Shown: piece by piece, positions 8,136 to 15,558 of the stretch
Layout: the number at the start of each line of letters is the position of its first letter
How positions within the stretch are numbered: the stretch's first letter is position 1
Assembly (NCBI RefSeq): GCF_904528075.1
Contig: NZ_LR882035.1
Coordinates: 1,364,001-1,428,000, forward strand
Origin: Agreia sp. COWG
GTDB lineage: Bacteria > Actinomycetota > Actinomycetes > Actinomycetales > Microbacteriaceae
Direction of reading: 5' to 3'
DNA: 64,000 nt
Position numbers and translations under genes: made by a program
The notes under the pieces: generated by a model
The model's input: the letters and a program-made list of their open reading frames with translations, nothing else
The model's database searches: none
What the model was told of the DNA's origin: nothing

Positions 8136-9071
8136 ATGACAGACAGTCCGGCCCGGGCGACGCCCTATGAGGTCCTCGGCGTGGCTGCGACGGCGAGCGA
8201 CGACGAGCTGCGTCGGGCGTATCGCCGGAGGCTTCGCGAGACGCACCCGGACACCGGAGGCAGCGCGGCGCGCTTCCAGGCCGTCCAGGCGGCGTGGCAG
8301 GTGCTGGGCGATCCGGTCAGTCGATCCGGTTATGACCGTGGCTCGGCACCGAATCGTGAGAACGGATCGGCGGCTCGACCGACGGGGTCGTCCGGCTGGG
8401 CCGCGCGCGAGCCTGCTCCGTCGACGGCGTCGTCGCTCAAGGCACGCTCGTACGGTCACCCCGGCGGGCAGGCGCGGGAACGCTTTCTGTCGCTGATCAG
8501 GGAGTGGGCGGGGCGCGGCGCCGATCTCGGCGATCCGTATGAGCCCGGTCTCGTCCGCAGCGCGCCCCGAGAGATCCGGTGGCTGCTCGGCAAAGCGCTT
8601 GCAGAAGAACGCACGGCGCGCACGCTCTCCGATCTCGGCATGGGCTTCACGATCTGGAACGACGTGGCGACGCCGACCGGTCAGAAGATCGATCATGTGG
8701 TGCTCGGGCCGGCGGGGCTTCTGGCGGTGCTGTCCGAAGACTGGGGCGCCCCGGTTCGGCTGCACAGGGGTGAGGTCGTAGGGGAGACCGTCGCCGATGG
8801 GGAGCAGCCCATCCGCGATCTGGTGCGGGCATCTCGAAAACTGGCGAAGTCCCTCGGCGTTCGGTTCGACGGGCACGTGATCGTCGTCCCCGACGATTCG
8901 CTCGACGAGGCGGAGATCGTCGAACGCGGTCGCAACGCCGGCTCCGTCGTGATCGGTCGCTCCCGCCTGGCCCAGGTCATGCGCGAGGGCGTGGCTCCGC
9001 ATGATGCCCGGCGCCTGGGCGATGTGTTCGAGGTTCGCACGCGCGTGCAGCAGGGCGTGCGTTTTGTCTGA
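8136..9071 (+). CDS. J-domain protein with degenerate NERD-like C-terminal domain
   Basis: 311 aa. Residues 8-66 form a J domain with the invariant HPD (37-39, in RETHPDTGG), the motif that stimulates DnaK ATPase. A Ser/Pro/Gly-rich linker (about 68-110) leads to a second domain of ~190 residues. There, LGKALAEERTARTLSDLG followed by KIDHVVLGPAGLLAVLSEDW resembles the NERD (nuclease-related) fold. The usual Glu-x-Lys of NERD is replaced (LSEDW), so nuclease activity is doubtful. No Gly/Phe region or zinc fingers are present, so it is not DnaJ itself. Probably a specialised DnaK partner; the target is unknown. Confidence 0.78.
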   Translation: MTDSPARATPYEVLGVAATASDDELRRAYRRRLRETHPDTGGSAARFQAVQAAWQVLGDPVSRSGYDRGSAPNRENGSAARPTGSSGWAAREPAPSTASSLKARSYGHPGGQARERFLSLIREWAGRGADLGDPYEPGLVRSAPREIRWLLGKALAEERTARTLSDLGMGFTIWNDVATPTGQKIDHVVLGPAGLLAVLSEDWGAPVRLHRGEVVGETVADGEQPIRDLVRASRKLAKSLGVRFDGHVIVVPDDSLDEAEIVERGRNAGSVVIGRSRLAQVMREGVAPHDARRLGDVFEVRTRVQQGVRFV

Positions 9072-9099
9072 CGTCCTCGGGGCCCCATCCATCCGTCGG

Positions 9100-9594
9100 G
9101 TGCACGATGTCATCGCCTCTCCCCTCGGGCCGCTCACCGTGGCGGGAACCGACTCCGGTGCGCTGTCGGGAATCTTCTTCGAGGGTCACAGCCACCCCCC
9201 GAAAGACACGCTCCTTGGTGAGCGCTCGATAAAGGCCTTCGAGCACGCTCGCGTTCAGCTCGACGAGTACTTCGCCGGATCACGCCGTGTCTTCGATCTC
9301 GCGCTCGATCCGGTCGGGGAGCCCTTCCAGCTCCGGGTCTGGGCCGCTCTCGCGCAGATTCCGTGGGGCGAGATGCGCAGCTACGGCGACATCGCGTTGC
9401 AGCTCGGCGGGCCGCACCTCGCCCGAGCCGTTGGCGCGGCGAATGGCCGCAACCCGCTGTCGATCATCGTGCCGTGCCATCGCGTCGTCGGCGCATCCGG
9501 CCGTCTGACCGGATACGCGGGCGGTCTCGAGCGAAAGCGTCACCTTCTGCTGCTCGAGCAGGACGACATCGTTCGGCCGGATCGTCTGTTCTAG
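9100..9594 (+). CDS. ogt: Methylated-DNA--protein-cysteine S-methyltransferase
   Basis: 164 aa from GTG 9100; an in-frame TTG at 9064 would overlap the J-domain gene. VHDVIASPLGPLTVAG is the expected N-terminus. The C-terminal domain has IPWGEMRSYGDIA, the HTH-like ARAVGAANGRNPLSII and the active-site PCHRVV (Cys126), then GRLTGYAGGLERK. The enzyme moves the alkyl group from O6-alkylguanine or O4-alkylthymine to its own cysteine and is used once. It sits close to alkB, another direct-reversal repair gene. Its stop is 3 nt from the stop of the convergent S4 gene. Confidence 0.93.
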   Translation: MHDVIASPLGPLTVAGTDSGALSGIFFEGHSHPPKDTLLGERSIKAFEHARVQLDEYFAGSRRVFDLALDPVGEPFQLRVWAALAQIPWGEMRSYGDIALQLGGPHLARAVGAANGRNPLSIIVPCHRVVGASGRLTGYAGGLERKRHLLLLEQDDIVRPDRLF

Positions 9595-9597
9595 AGG

Positions 9598-9969
9598 TCA
9601 GTGGCCGCGAAGCTTCTCGATGTCACGACGTTCCCGCTTCGTGGGACGGCCGGCCCCTCGATCCCTGATCGGCACGAACGGGACCTCCTCGCGGGGAGGC
9701 GCCGGCGGAGTGTTGTCGGTCAGACACTCCGCTGCCACCTGGGCGCTGACTCGCTTCAGCAGCAGTCGCTTCACCACGACGATGCGCTCGGTGTCGGTGA
9801 TGCGCACACGCACCTCGTCACCCACGCGCACGGACTGGGCGGCCTTCGCCTTTGCTCCGTTGACCTCGACGTGTCCGGCACGGCATGCGGCGGTTGCCCC
9901 GGACCGAGTCTTCGCGAGTCGCACGGACCAGATCCAGCTGTCGACGCGCGCCGTCGTGAGGGTGTCCAT
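9598..9969 (-). CDS. S4-domain RNA-binding protein (Hsp15/HslR-like)
   Basis: 123 aa. The N-terminal ~60 residues are an S4 fold: VDSWIWSVRLAKTRSGATAACRAGHVEVNG followed by VRVGDEVRVRI. The C-terminal tail is basic (RGAGRPTKRERRDIEKLRGH). Escherichia coli Hsp15 binds free 50S subunits carrying nascent chains; actinobacterial homologues are assumed to act in ribosome recycling. Divergent from alkB, with the LexA-type box 58 nt upstream of its start. Confidence 0.88.
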   Translation of the reverse strand: MDTLTTARVDSWIWSVRLAKTRSGATAACRAGHVEVNGAKAKAAQSVRVGDEVRVRITDTERIVVVKRLLLKRVSAQVAAECLTDNTPPAPPREEVPFVPIRDRGAGRPTKRERRDIEKLRGH

Positions 9970-10026
9970 CCCACGACTCTACGACGACCCTCGACGGCAT
10001 CGTCGAGGTGACAGCACCCCCCCGAG

Positions 10027-10042
10027 TAGAACATATGTTCTA
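10027..10042. promoter_or_regulatory. LexA-type SOS box in front of alkB
   Basis: TAGAACATATGTTCTA is a perfect 16-bp palindrome. Its core, GAAC-ATAT-GTTC, fits the actinobacterial/Gram-positive LexA consensus CGAACRNRYGTTYG except at the outermost base pair. It ends 19 nt before the alkB ATG, where it would cover the promoter. It could also influence the divergent S4 gene. LexA itself is not in the window. Confidence 0.75.
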
Positions 10043-10061
10043 TTCGGAGTAGCCTGACGTC

Positions 10062-10706
10062 ATGACCATCGAATACCAGGCCTCGCTGTTCGACACCGTC
10101 GATGCCCAACCGATCGTGGGCGAGCTCCCGGGGAACGTTCGCCGCATCGAACTCGATCATGGTGCCTGGATCGATGTTCGTCCTTCGTGGGTCGTCAACT
10201 CCGACGCGCTGTTCGAGAGCCTCGTCACCGACGTCGACTGGAAGACGGATCGCCGCGAGATGTACGACCGCGTCGTCGCCGTGCCGCGCCTCGTCAGTTG
10301 GTTCGGGCCGCAGCAGGCGCTCCCGCACCCGACTCTTACTCGCGCCAAGCAGGCGCTCAACGACTATTACGAGGCGGCCGGCAAGCAGGCGTTCGCCACG
10401 GCCGGGTTGTGCTTCTACCGCACGGGCACCGACAGTGTGGCGTGGCACGGCGACCGCGTCGGCGCGGCGCTGCACGACGACACGAGGGTCGCCATCCTGT
10501 CTGTCGGATCGGAACGCGTGCTCTCTGTGCGACCGAAGGGGGGTGGAGAGGTGTCGCGCTACCCGGTGGGGCACGGAGACCTCATCGTGATGGGAGGCAG
10601 CTGCCAGCGCACCTACGAGCACGCCATCCTCAAGACTGCTCGAGCAGTCGGCCCGCGCATCAGCGTGCAGTTCAGGCCGGATTGGTCGCGCAACGACGCG
10701 TCGTGA
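10062..10706 (+). CDS. alkB: AlkB-family alpha-ketoglutarate-dependent dioxygenase
   Basis: 214 aa. The Fe(II)/2-oxoglutarate site is complete: His129 and Asp131 in AWHGDRVG, His187 in YEHAI, and the Arg pair in GPRISVQFR (Arg199, Arg205). FYRTGTDSVAWHGD matches the substrate/metal loop of bacterial AlkB. The enzyme removes methyl groups from N1-methyladenine and N3-methylcytosine by oxidation, releasing formaldehyde. A LexA-type palindrome directly upstream points to SOS induction rather than the Ada control known in Escherichia coli. Ogt lies 470 nt away on the same strand. Confidence 0.93.
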   Translation: MTIEYQASLFDTVDAQPIVGELPGNVRRIELDHGAWIDVRPSWVVNSDALFESLVTDVDWKTDRREMYDRVVAVPRLVSWFGPQQALPHPTLTRAKQALNDYYEAAGKQAFATAGLCFYRTGTDSVAWHGDRVGAALHDDTRVAILSVGSERVLSVRPKGGGEVSRYPVGHGDLIVMGGSCQRTYEHAILKTARAVGPRISVQFRPDWSRNDAS

Positions 10707-10715
10707 GGCTCGGTC

Positions 10716-11336
10716 TCACACGCTGCGCGCCAGCCTCGCCAGCTGCTGGTCGAAGGGAACGACCTCGTCTCTGGTCGCGACGACGGAGCTGCGGCCCTCG
10801 AGGAGTGTGGCCAGTTCGATGGCGGCTCGGGTGATTCGTGCCGAGAGGTCTCCGTCTGGGCCGGATGCTCCACCCCAGTCCTCAGAGGCCGCGAACACCG
10901 AGGTGGGTACGACGATCGCCTGCAGGTAGGCGAACAGCGGGCGGAGGGCGAACTCCAGTGCCAGGGAGTGTCGTGCGGTTCCGCCCGTCGCGGCGATCAG
11001 CACGGGCTTGCCCGCCAGTGATCGCGTCTCGAGGATGTCGAAGAACGACTTGAAGAGTCCGCTGTACGACGAGGTGAAGATCGGGCTGACCGCGATGATC
11101 GCGTCTGACGCGGTCACCGTGTCTATGGCCGCTCGGAGCGTGGGGCTGGGGAAACCGGTGAGCAGGTTGTCCGTGATGTCGTGTGCGAGGTCTCGCAGCT
11201 CGATCACGACCACGGTGGCCTGTGATCCGGCGTCGCGAAGCGCCTCTGCGGTGGCCTCGCCCAGCCTGTCGGCCAGGAGTCGCGTGGACGACGGCTGGCT
11301 GAGGCCCGCCGAGATGATGGCGATCGTCTTGTCCAT
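10716..11336 (-). CDS. NADPH-dependent FMN reductase family protein
   Basis: 206 aa from ATG 11336, chosen for the AGGGGAAA just upstream (ATG 11351 would add five residues). The flavodoxin-like fold shows in TIAIISAGLSQPSSTRLLAD (phosphate-binding loop), SPIFTSSYSGLFKSFFD and AATGGTARHSLALEF. This matches the CE1759-type family of actinobacterial FMN/NADPH reductases. It probably supplies reduced flavin or reduces quinones or iron. A short AT-rich inverted repeat (11360-11371) lies in its promoter. Confidence 0.88.
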   Translation of the reverse strand: MDKTIAIISAGLSQPSSTRLLADRLGEATAEALRDAGSQATVVVIELRDLAHDITDNLLTGFPSPTLRAAIDTVTASDAIIAVSPIFTSSYSGLFKSFFDILETRSLAGKPVLIAATGGTARHSLALEFALRPLFAYLQAIVVPTSVFAASEDWGGASGPDGDLSARITRAAIELATLLEGRSSVVATRDEVVPFDQQLARLARSV

Positions 11337-11359
11337 GTGATTTCCCCTCATCTGTATCT

Positions 11360-11371
11360 ATGCATTTGCAT
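11360..11371. promoter_or_regulatory. Short AT-rich inverted repeat upstream of the FMN reductase
   Basis: ATGCA-TT-TGCAT lies 24-35 nt before the FMN reductase start, in an unusually AT-rich patch. On the minus strand a TAGATA just downstream could be the -10. It may be an operator for a redox-responsive regulator; the regulator is unknown. Confidence 0.35.
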
Positions 11372-11459
11372 CTACCTGGTTCGAAACTGCGGCGACGAAT
11401 GGAATATTCCCTGTCGCCCTGCACGGCCCTCGGCGGGGTCAGTAGGGCAGAATCGAGTG

Positions 11460-11663
11460 ATGGATACCGTGCAGCCAGGACCGTACCGCCACTTCAAGGG
11501 GGGCCTCTACGAGGTGATCGGCGAGGCTCGGCACAGCGAGACCGAGGAGCTCCTCGTCGTCTACCGCTCGGCCGACGGAGGCATGTGGGTGCGTCCGCTT
11601 GCCATGTTCGTGGCCATGACCGAGCGTGACGGCGTTGCCGTTCCCCGGTTTGCGCGGCTGTGA
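11460..11663 (+). CDS. DUF1653 small protein
   Basis: 67 aa from ATG 11460. Nearly the whole protein is the DUF1653 domain: PGPYRHFKGGLYEVIGEARH, SETEELLVVYR, GMWVRPLAMF and VPRFARL. The family is widespread but without known function. Its TGA overlaps the GTG of the Nudix-NYN gene by 4 nt (GTGA), so the two are translationally coupled. DUF1653 proteins often accompany Nudix hydrolases, which suggests a role in nucleotide or RNA-end metabolism. Confidence 0.88.
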   Translation: MDTVQPGPYRHFKGGLYEVIGEARHSETEELLVVYRSADGGMWVRPLAMFVAMTERDGVAVPRFARL

Positions 11664-12577
11664 GCGCCGGTCCTGCGAACGACGACCCCACTGGGCGGCC
11701 GCGGCGGCCATTGGGCAGCGGTGACGCCTGGGTGACGGCCCCGGATGGCCGCACGTTCTGGGGCACCTTCGGAGCCGCCGGCCTTCTCGTCCACGACGAT
11801 CGTGGCGTACTGCTTCAGCACCGCGTCGCCTGGAGCCACTTCGGCGGCACCTGGGGTCTACCGGGCGGCGCGAGGCACGAGGGGGAGAGTGCAGTCGAGG
11901 GCGCGCTCCGGGAGTCCGAGGAAGAGGCGGGTGTGCCCGCGTCTTCCCTGCGCCTCGAGTTCGCGACCATTCTCGATCTGGGCGTGTGGAGCTACACCAC
12001 CATCGTCGCGAGGGCGGCGGATCGCTTCGAGGCCGTCATCGGTGACGCCGAGAGTACGGAGCTGCGCTGGATCCCCCTGTCGGAGGTGGACACGTTGCCG
12101 CTGCACCCCGGGTTCGCCGCACGCTGGAATTTTCTGCGAGCGCTCATCGAACAGCCGGTCACGGTACTCGTCGATACCGCCAACGTTCTCGGCTCGCGGC
12201 CGACGGGGTGGTGGCGCGACCGGGTAGGAGCGACGTCGTCTCTTCTGCGGTCGATCTCCGAGCTCTCCGAGCGAGGATTTCGGGGATCGGCACTCGACCT
12301 CGACGTCGACGCGGTGTGGCCCCGGGTTGTCGCTGTGACAGAGGGCCAGGCTGCCGCAGCGCGAACGAACGGCTCGGCTGTCGACGTCGTCGCCGCATCC
12401 GGTTCAGGAGATGATGCGATCGTGACCGCAGCCATCGAGGCCACGCGTGCGGGTTCCTCGGTCGTGGTGGTGACGGCTGATGCGCAACTGCGGGAGCGGG
12501 TAGTCGCGGTCGGGGCGCGAGTGCTCGGGCCATCGTGGCTGTGGCAGCAGATCGACGGTAACGCTCCACTCGGCTGA
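11660..12577 (+). CDS. Nudix hydrolase fused to a NYN/PIN-like nuclease domain
   Basis: 305 aa from GTG 11660, overlapping the DUF1653 stop. Residues about 35-160 are a Nudix domain, with the Nudix box at 70-92 (GARHEGESAVEG then LRESEEEAGV); Ser replaces the usual hydrophobic residue after RE, but all catalytic Glu are present. Residues about 167-297 form a NYN/PIN-like domain with VLVDTANVLG (Asp172), GSGDDAIV (Asp251/252) and VVTADAQLRERV (Asp274), the acidic set expected for metal-dependent RNA cleavage. This pairing suggests a nuclease plus an end-trimming or nucleotide-sanitising activity in one chain. Substrate unknown. Confidence 0.82.
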   Translation: MSAGPANDDPTGRPRRPLGSGDAWVTAPDGRTFWGTFGAAGLLVHDDRGVLLQHRVAWSHFGGTWGLPGGARHEGESAVEGALRESEEEAGVPASSLRLEFATILDLGVWSYTTIVARAADRFEAVIGDAESTELRWIPLSEVDTLPLHPGFAARWNFLRALIEQPVTVLVDTANVLGSRPTGWWRDRVGATSSLLRSISELSERGFRGSALDLDVDAVWPRVVAVTEGQAAAARTNGSAVDVVAASGSGDDAIVTAAIEATRAGSSVVVVTADAQLRERVVAVGARVLGPSWLWQQIDGNAPLG

Positions 12578-12632
12578 TCCGGTCGGGATTCCCTGCATCT
12601 GACCAGACACGCATCGGTTACGCTTGAGCCCT

Positions 12633-12640
12633 GAGGAGGT
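12633..12640 (+). promoter_or_regulatory. Strong ribosome-binding site that fixes the garA TTG start
   Basis: GAGGAGGT lies 7 nt before TTG 12648. It decides this start over the in-frame TTG at 12624, which lies upstream of it. Confidence 0.8.
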
Positions 12641-12647
12641 CACGAAC

Positions 12648-13124
12648 TTGGCAGAGAACACGAATGCGAGCGAGTCGATGAACCGCGCGCGCAACGAGAC
12701 CGACACGACCCTGCACTTCACGGGGGAGTTCGCGGCCCAGCTTGCCGCACTCGAGGCGGGGGTGACGGCAGAAGAGCTCGAGGCCATAGCTGCACTTCCC
12801 TCGGGATCGGCGCTGCTCATCGTTCGTCGTGGGCCGAATATGGGTGCGCGGTTCCTTCTCGATTCCGATAGCACGCTGGCGGGGCGTCACCCCGAGGCTG
12901 ACATCTTTCTCGACGACGTGACCGTGTCGCGACGTCATGCGTCGTTCACACGGCGGGGAACCACATTCGAGGTGACCGACCATGGGTCTCTGAACGGCAC
13001 CTACTTCGACGGGGTCCGCGTCGAAAGTGCCGTGCTCTCCGACGGAGCCGAGGTGCAGGTCGGCAAGTTCCGCCTCACGTTCTACCCGTCGCGGCTCGAC
13101 GTCGTCGCAGCCACAGGCGAATAG
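12648..13124 (+). CDS. garA: GarA/OdhI-type FHA-domain regulator
   Basis: 158 aa from TTG 12648. The N-terminal tail carries ETDTTLHF with Thr20-Thr21, the spot phosphorylated by PknB/PknG kinases in GarA and OdhI. A linker precedes an FHA domain: NMGARFLLDSDSTLAGRHPEAD, VSRRHASF and DHGSLNGTYFDGVRV. Unphosphorylated GarA inhibits 2-oxoglutarate dehydrogenase and adjusts glutamate metabolism; phosphorylation makes the FHA domain bind its own tail and switches it off. The PASTA kinase at 26.2-28.2 kb is a possible kinase. It abuts ftsR with no gap, as in mycobacteria and corynebacteria. Confidence 0.93.
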   Translation: MAENTNASESMNRARNETDTTLHFTGEFAAQLAALEAGVTAEELEAIAALPSGSALLIVRRGPNMGARFLLDSDSTLAGRHPEADIFLDDVTVSRRHASFTRRGTTFEVTDHGSLNGTYFDGVRVESAVLSDGAEVQVGKFRLTFYPSRLDVVAATGE

Positions 13125-13826
13125 ATGGCGGCGCAACCGGCGCCAGCGCGGGGCTCTGCATCGCCTGCGCTTCTCAGTATCGGTCAGGTGCTCGCACGGC
13201 TGACGCCGGAGTTCCCCGATCTCAGCCCCTCCAAGCTTCGCTTCCTCGAGGAGCGCGGCCTCGTGCGGCCGGCTCGCACCCAATCGGGTTACCGCAAGTT
13301 CTGCCAGCAAGACGTCGAGCGCATCCGGCTGGTTCTCACGATGCAGCGAGACAGATACCTGCCCCTCGTCGTCATCAAGTCGTATCTCGACGACGTCGAT
13401 GCCGGTCTCGGTCCTCTTTTTCCGGGCGCCCAGACAGACCACGGCCCGTCGATGCTGCCGAGCGGTCGGCGACTCAGCCGCGACGAGCTCATCCGAGAGG
13501 CCGGCGCGACGCCCATGCTCCTGCAAGATGCCGTCTCGGCGTCGGTCATCATGCCGGGCGACACCTTCGGTGACGACAGCCTCTCTGTGCTGAAGGCGCT
13601 GGTGGAGCTGCAGCGTTGCGGTATCGAGCCTCGGCACCTGCGAGGATTTCGGGCCGCGGCCGAACGAGAACTCGGCCTCATCGAGAGTGCCCTTATACCG
13701 GTGTCTCGCCGCAAGGATCCATCGAGCCGGGCGCGGGCTGCTGAGCTCGCCGTCGAGATCGCAGGTCAGCTCGAGGTGGTGCGAAGCAGCCTCATCCGGC
13801 AGGCTCTGGGTCGACTCGTTCCGTGA
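13125..13826 (+). CDS. ftsR: MerR-family regulator FtsR
   Basis: 233 aa; its ATG directly follows the garA stop. The MerR winged helix lies at about 17-85: LSIGQVLARL, SPSKLRFLEERGLVRPART, SGYRKFCQQDVERI. The rest has further helices and an Asp-rich loop but no Cys-based metal site. The position beside garA and the SPSKLRFLE signature identify it as the FtsR type, shown in Corynebacterium glutamicum to activate ftsZ. Here ftsZ is 32 kb away, so control would be in trans. Confidence 0.85.
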   Translation: MAAQPAPARGSASPALLSIGQVLARLTPEFPDLSPSKLRFLEERGLVRPARTQSGYRKFCQQDVERIRLVLTMQRDRYLPLVVIKSYLDDVDAGLGPLFPGAQTDHGPSMLPSGRRLSRDELIREAGATPMLLQDAVSASVIMPGDTFGDDSLSVLKALVELQRCGIEPRHLRGFRAAAERELGLIESALIPVSRRKDPSSRARAAELAVEIAGQLEVVRSSLIRQALGRLVP

Positions 13827-13983
13827 CTCGCGCGTAGACTTCGAGGCGATGCTGTTCGCTCCGATCGCGACACGCCGACCACTTATCGTGGATGTCGTTG
13901 CCGATGGGAGATCGCCTCGCTAGCGTGGGGTCAGCAGTTACTTCTGGTCCCCGCGGCCGACAACTTTGGAAGAGGCGCGTTTC

Positions 13984-14556
13984 TTGAGCGAGAACATCGG
14001 GACCGGTGCCGGAACAGGTACGAAGCGCAGCGACGATGCTCGTTTCGACGGCCTTCTCTTCACCGATGGAATGGCCGAGCTCGATGCCGATGCCGGGTAC
14101 CGCGGGGCGGTCGCCGCTCGAGCCGCAGGCATCACCTACCGCCAGCTCGACTACTGGGCCCGCACGGCCCTGGTGGAGCCGACGGTCCGTGGCGCAGCCG
14201 GCTCTGGTTCGCAGCGGCTGTATGGCTTCCGCGACATCCTCGTCTTGAAGCTGGTCAAGCGGCTCCTCGATACGGGCATCTCTCTTCAGCAGATCCGCAC
14301 GGCCATCGAGCAGCTTCGTGAGGCAGGCATCAACGACCTCGCCCAGACCACCCTCATGAGCGATGGTGCGAGCGTCTACCTGTGCACGTCGAACGACGAG
14401 GTGATCGACCTCGTGAGCCGCGGTCAGGGTGTCTTCGGCATCGCCGTGGGCAAGGTGCTTCGCGAGGTGGAGACGACCCTGGTGTCGATCGACTCCCAGG
14501 TTCCCGACCCCATGGACGAGCTCGCTGCGCGTCGGGCTACTCGCAAGATCTCCTAG
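13984..14556 (+). CDS. MerR-family regulator (Rv1830-like)
   Basis: 190 aa from TTG 13984, preferred over TTG 13966 because GGAAGAGG lies 8 nt before it. The winged helix is seen in RAAGITYRQLDYWARTALVEP and GSQRLYGFRDILVLKLVKRLLD, followed by a helical dimer region (ISLQQIRTAIEQLREAG). It matches the second MerR gene of the mycobacterial garA-ftsR cluster. Mycobacterial homologues have been linked to cell-division control; the target here is unknown. The intervening DUF151 nuclease gene of that cluster is absent. Confidence 0.85.
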   Translation: MSENIGTGAGTGTKRSDDARFDGLLFTDGMAELDADAGYRGAVAARAAGITYRQLDYWARTALVEPTVRGAAGSGSQRLYGFRDILVLKLVKRLLDTGISLQQIRTAIEQLREAGINDLAQTTLMSDGASVYLCTSNDEVIDLVSRGQGVFGIAVGKVLREVETTLVSIDSQVPDPMDELAARRATRKIS

Positions 14557-14604
14557 CGACCGCGCCGACGCCGTCGGTGAACCACCAGTGCCAGCCTGGA
14601 TGGA

Positions 14605-14624
14605 CTCAGTAGACCTTCACTGAG
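14605..14624. terminator. Hairpin between convergent merR and parA genes
   Basis: CTCAGT and ACTGAG pair around an 8-nt loop, about 50 nt after the MerR stop and 40 nt beyond the ParA stop on the other strand. It lacks a U-run, so it could act as a bidirectional but weak terminator. Confidence 0.4.
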
Positions 14625-14663
14625 CTCATCGAGGGGCAAGGCTCGTCGAAGGGCGTAAACGCT

Positions 14664-15488
14664 CTAGTTGCGCGTCGCCTTGGCGTCGGCGTACTCGCCG
14701 AGACGTCCGGTGCGCATGACGCGCTCGAGCAGGAGGTCGAAGTTACGAGCCATTTCCTGGGCGCCCTCGCCGGGCCACACGTGCAGCGGCTTCGCCGCAC
14801 CCTGCGCCTGCTGCAGCGAGGTGCGTTCGGGCAACTGAGGGCTCAGCACGAGCGGACCGAACATGTCGCGCAGCTCCTTGATGCGGAACTGGTGCTCGAG
14901 GGACTGTGAACGCACGCGGTTCACGATGATGCCCAGGGGCTGAAGACGCGGGCTGAGACCCCGGCGAATCTCTTCGATCGCACGGAGGGCCCGGTCGGCC
15001 GCTGCCACGGAGAAAAGGCCGGGCTCGGTCACCACGCTCACGCGATCGCTGGCGGCCCATGCTGTGCGGGTGAGCGCATTCAGCGACGGAGCACAGTCGA
15101 TGAGCACGAGGTCGTAGTCGGCCTCGACGGTGGCAAGGGCCTCCTCGAGCTTCCAGATGTCCCGGATGCTCGGGTGAGGTCCGTCGAAGTTGAGAGCGGA
15201 CGGGCTGCCGATGAGAACATCGATCTTTCCTCCGCGGTCCTTTGTCCAGCCGCTCGGAGCGATGGCCGCGCGAACGACCTTCTCCTTCGGACTCGCGAGG
15301 ACATCGGCCACGTTGAGGTGGCCGGCGACGCGGATATCCATACCGGTGGAGACATCGGACTGAGGATCGAGATCGACGACCAGGGTTCGCAGGCCCTTGG
15401 CGAACGCGGCCGAGGCGAGCCCGAGCGTCACGGTGGTCTTTCCCACTCCTCCCTTGAGGGAGCTGACGCTGAGTACATGCACGCACAC
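14664..15488 (-). CDS. ParA/MinD-family ATPase, orphan
   Basis: About 274 aa from GTG 15488 (GTG 15491 and 15482 are also in frame). The deviant Walker A SSLKGGVGKTTVTLG opens the protein, then VVDLDPQSDVSTGMD and Walker B-like YDLVLIDCAPSLNALT. These define a ParA-type ATPase that dimerises on ATP and binds DNA non-specifically to position cargo. No parB or parS site is nearby, so it is an orphan copy, not the chromosome-segregation ParA. It is divergent from pyc. Its cargo is unknown. Confidence 0.88.
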   Translation of the reverse strand: MCVHVLSVSSLKGGVGKTTVTLGLASAAFAKGLRTLVVDLDPQSDVSTGMDIRVAGHLNVADVLASPKEKVVRAAIAPSGWTKDRGGKIDVLIGSPSALNFDGPHPSIRDIWKLEEALATVEADYDLVLIDCAPSLNALTRTAWAASDRVSVVTEPGLFSVAAADRALRAIEEIRRGLSPRLQPLGIIVNRVRSQSLEHQFRIKELRDMFGPLVLSPQLPERTSLQQAQGAAKPLHVWPGEGAQEMARNFDLLLERVMRTGRLGEYADAKATRN

Positions 15489-15558
15489 CACGTTACCTTC
15501 ACTAGGCTGGGACAACCTAACCGCGCCCCGTGTGCGTGTGTCTTCGTGAAAGGCCCCC

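Noticed and set aside
13851..13923. Short frame between ftsR and the second merR as a DUF151 remnant
   Set aside because: 24 residues with no similarity to DUF151 that I can see.
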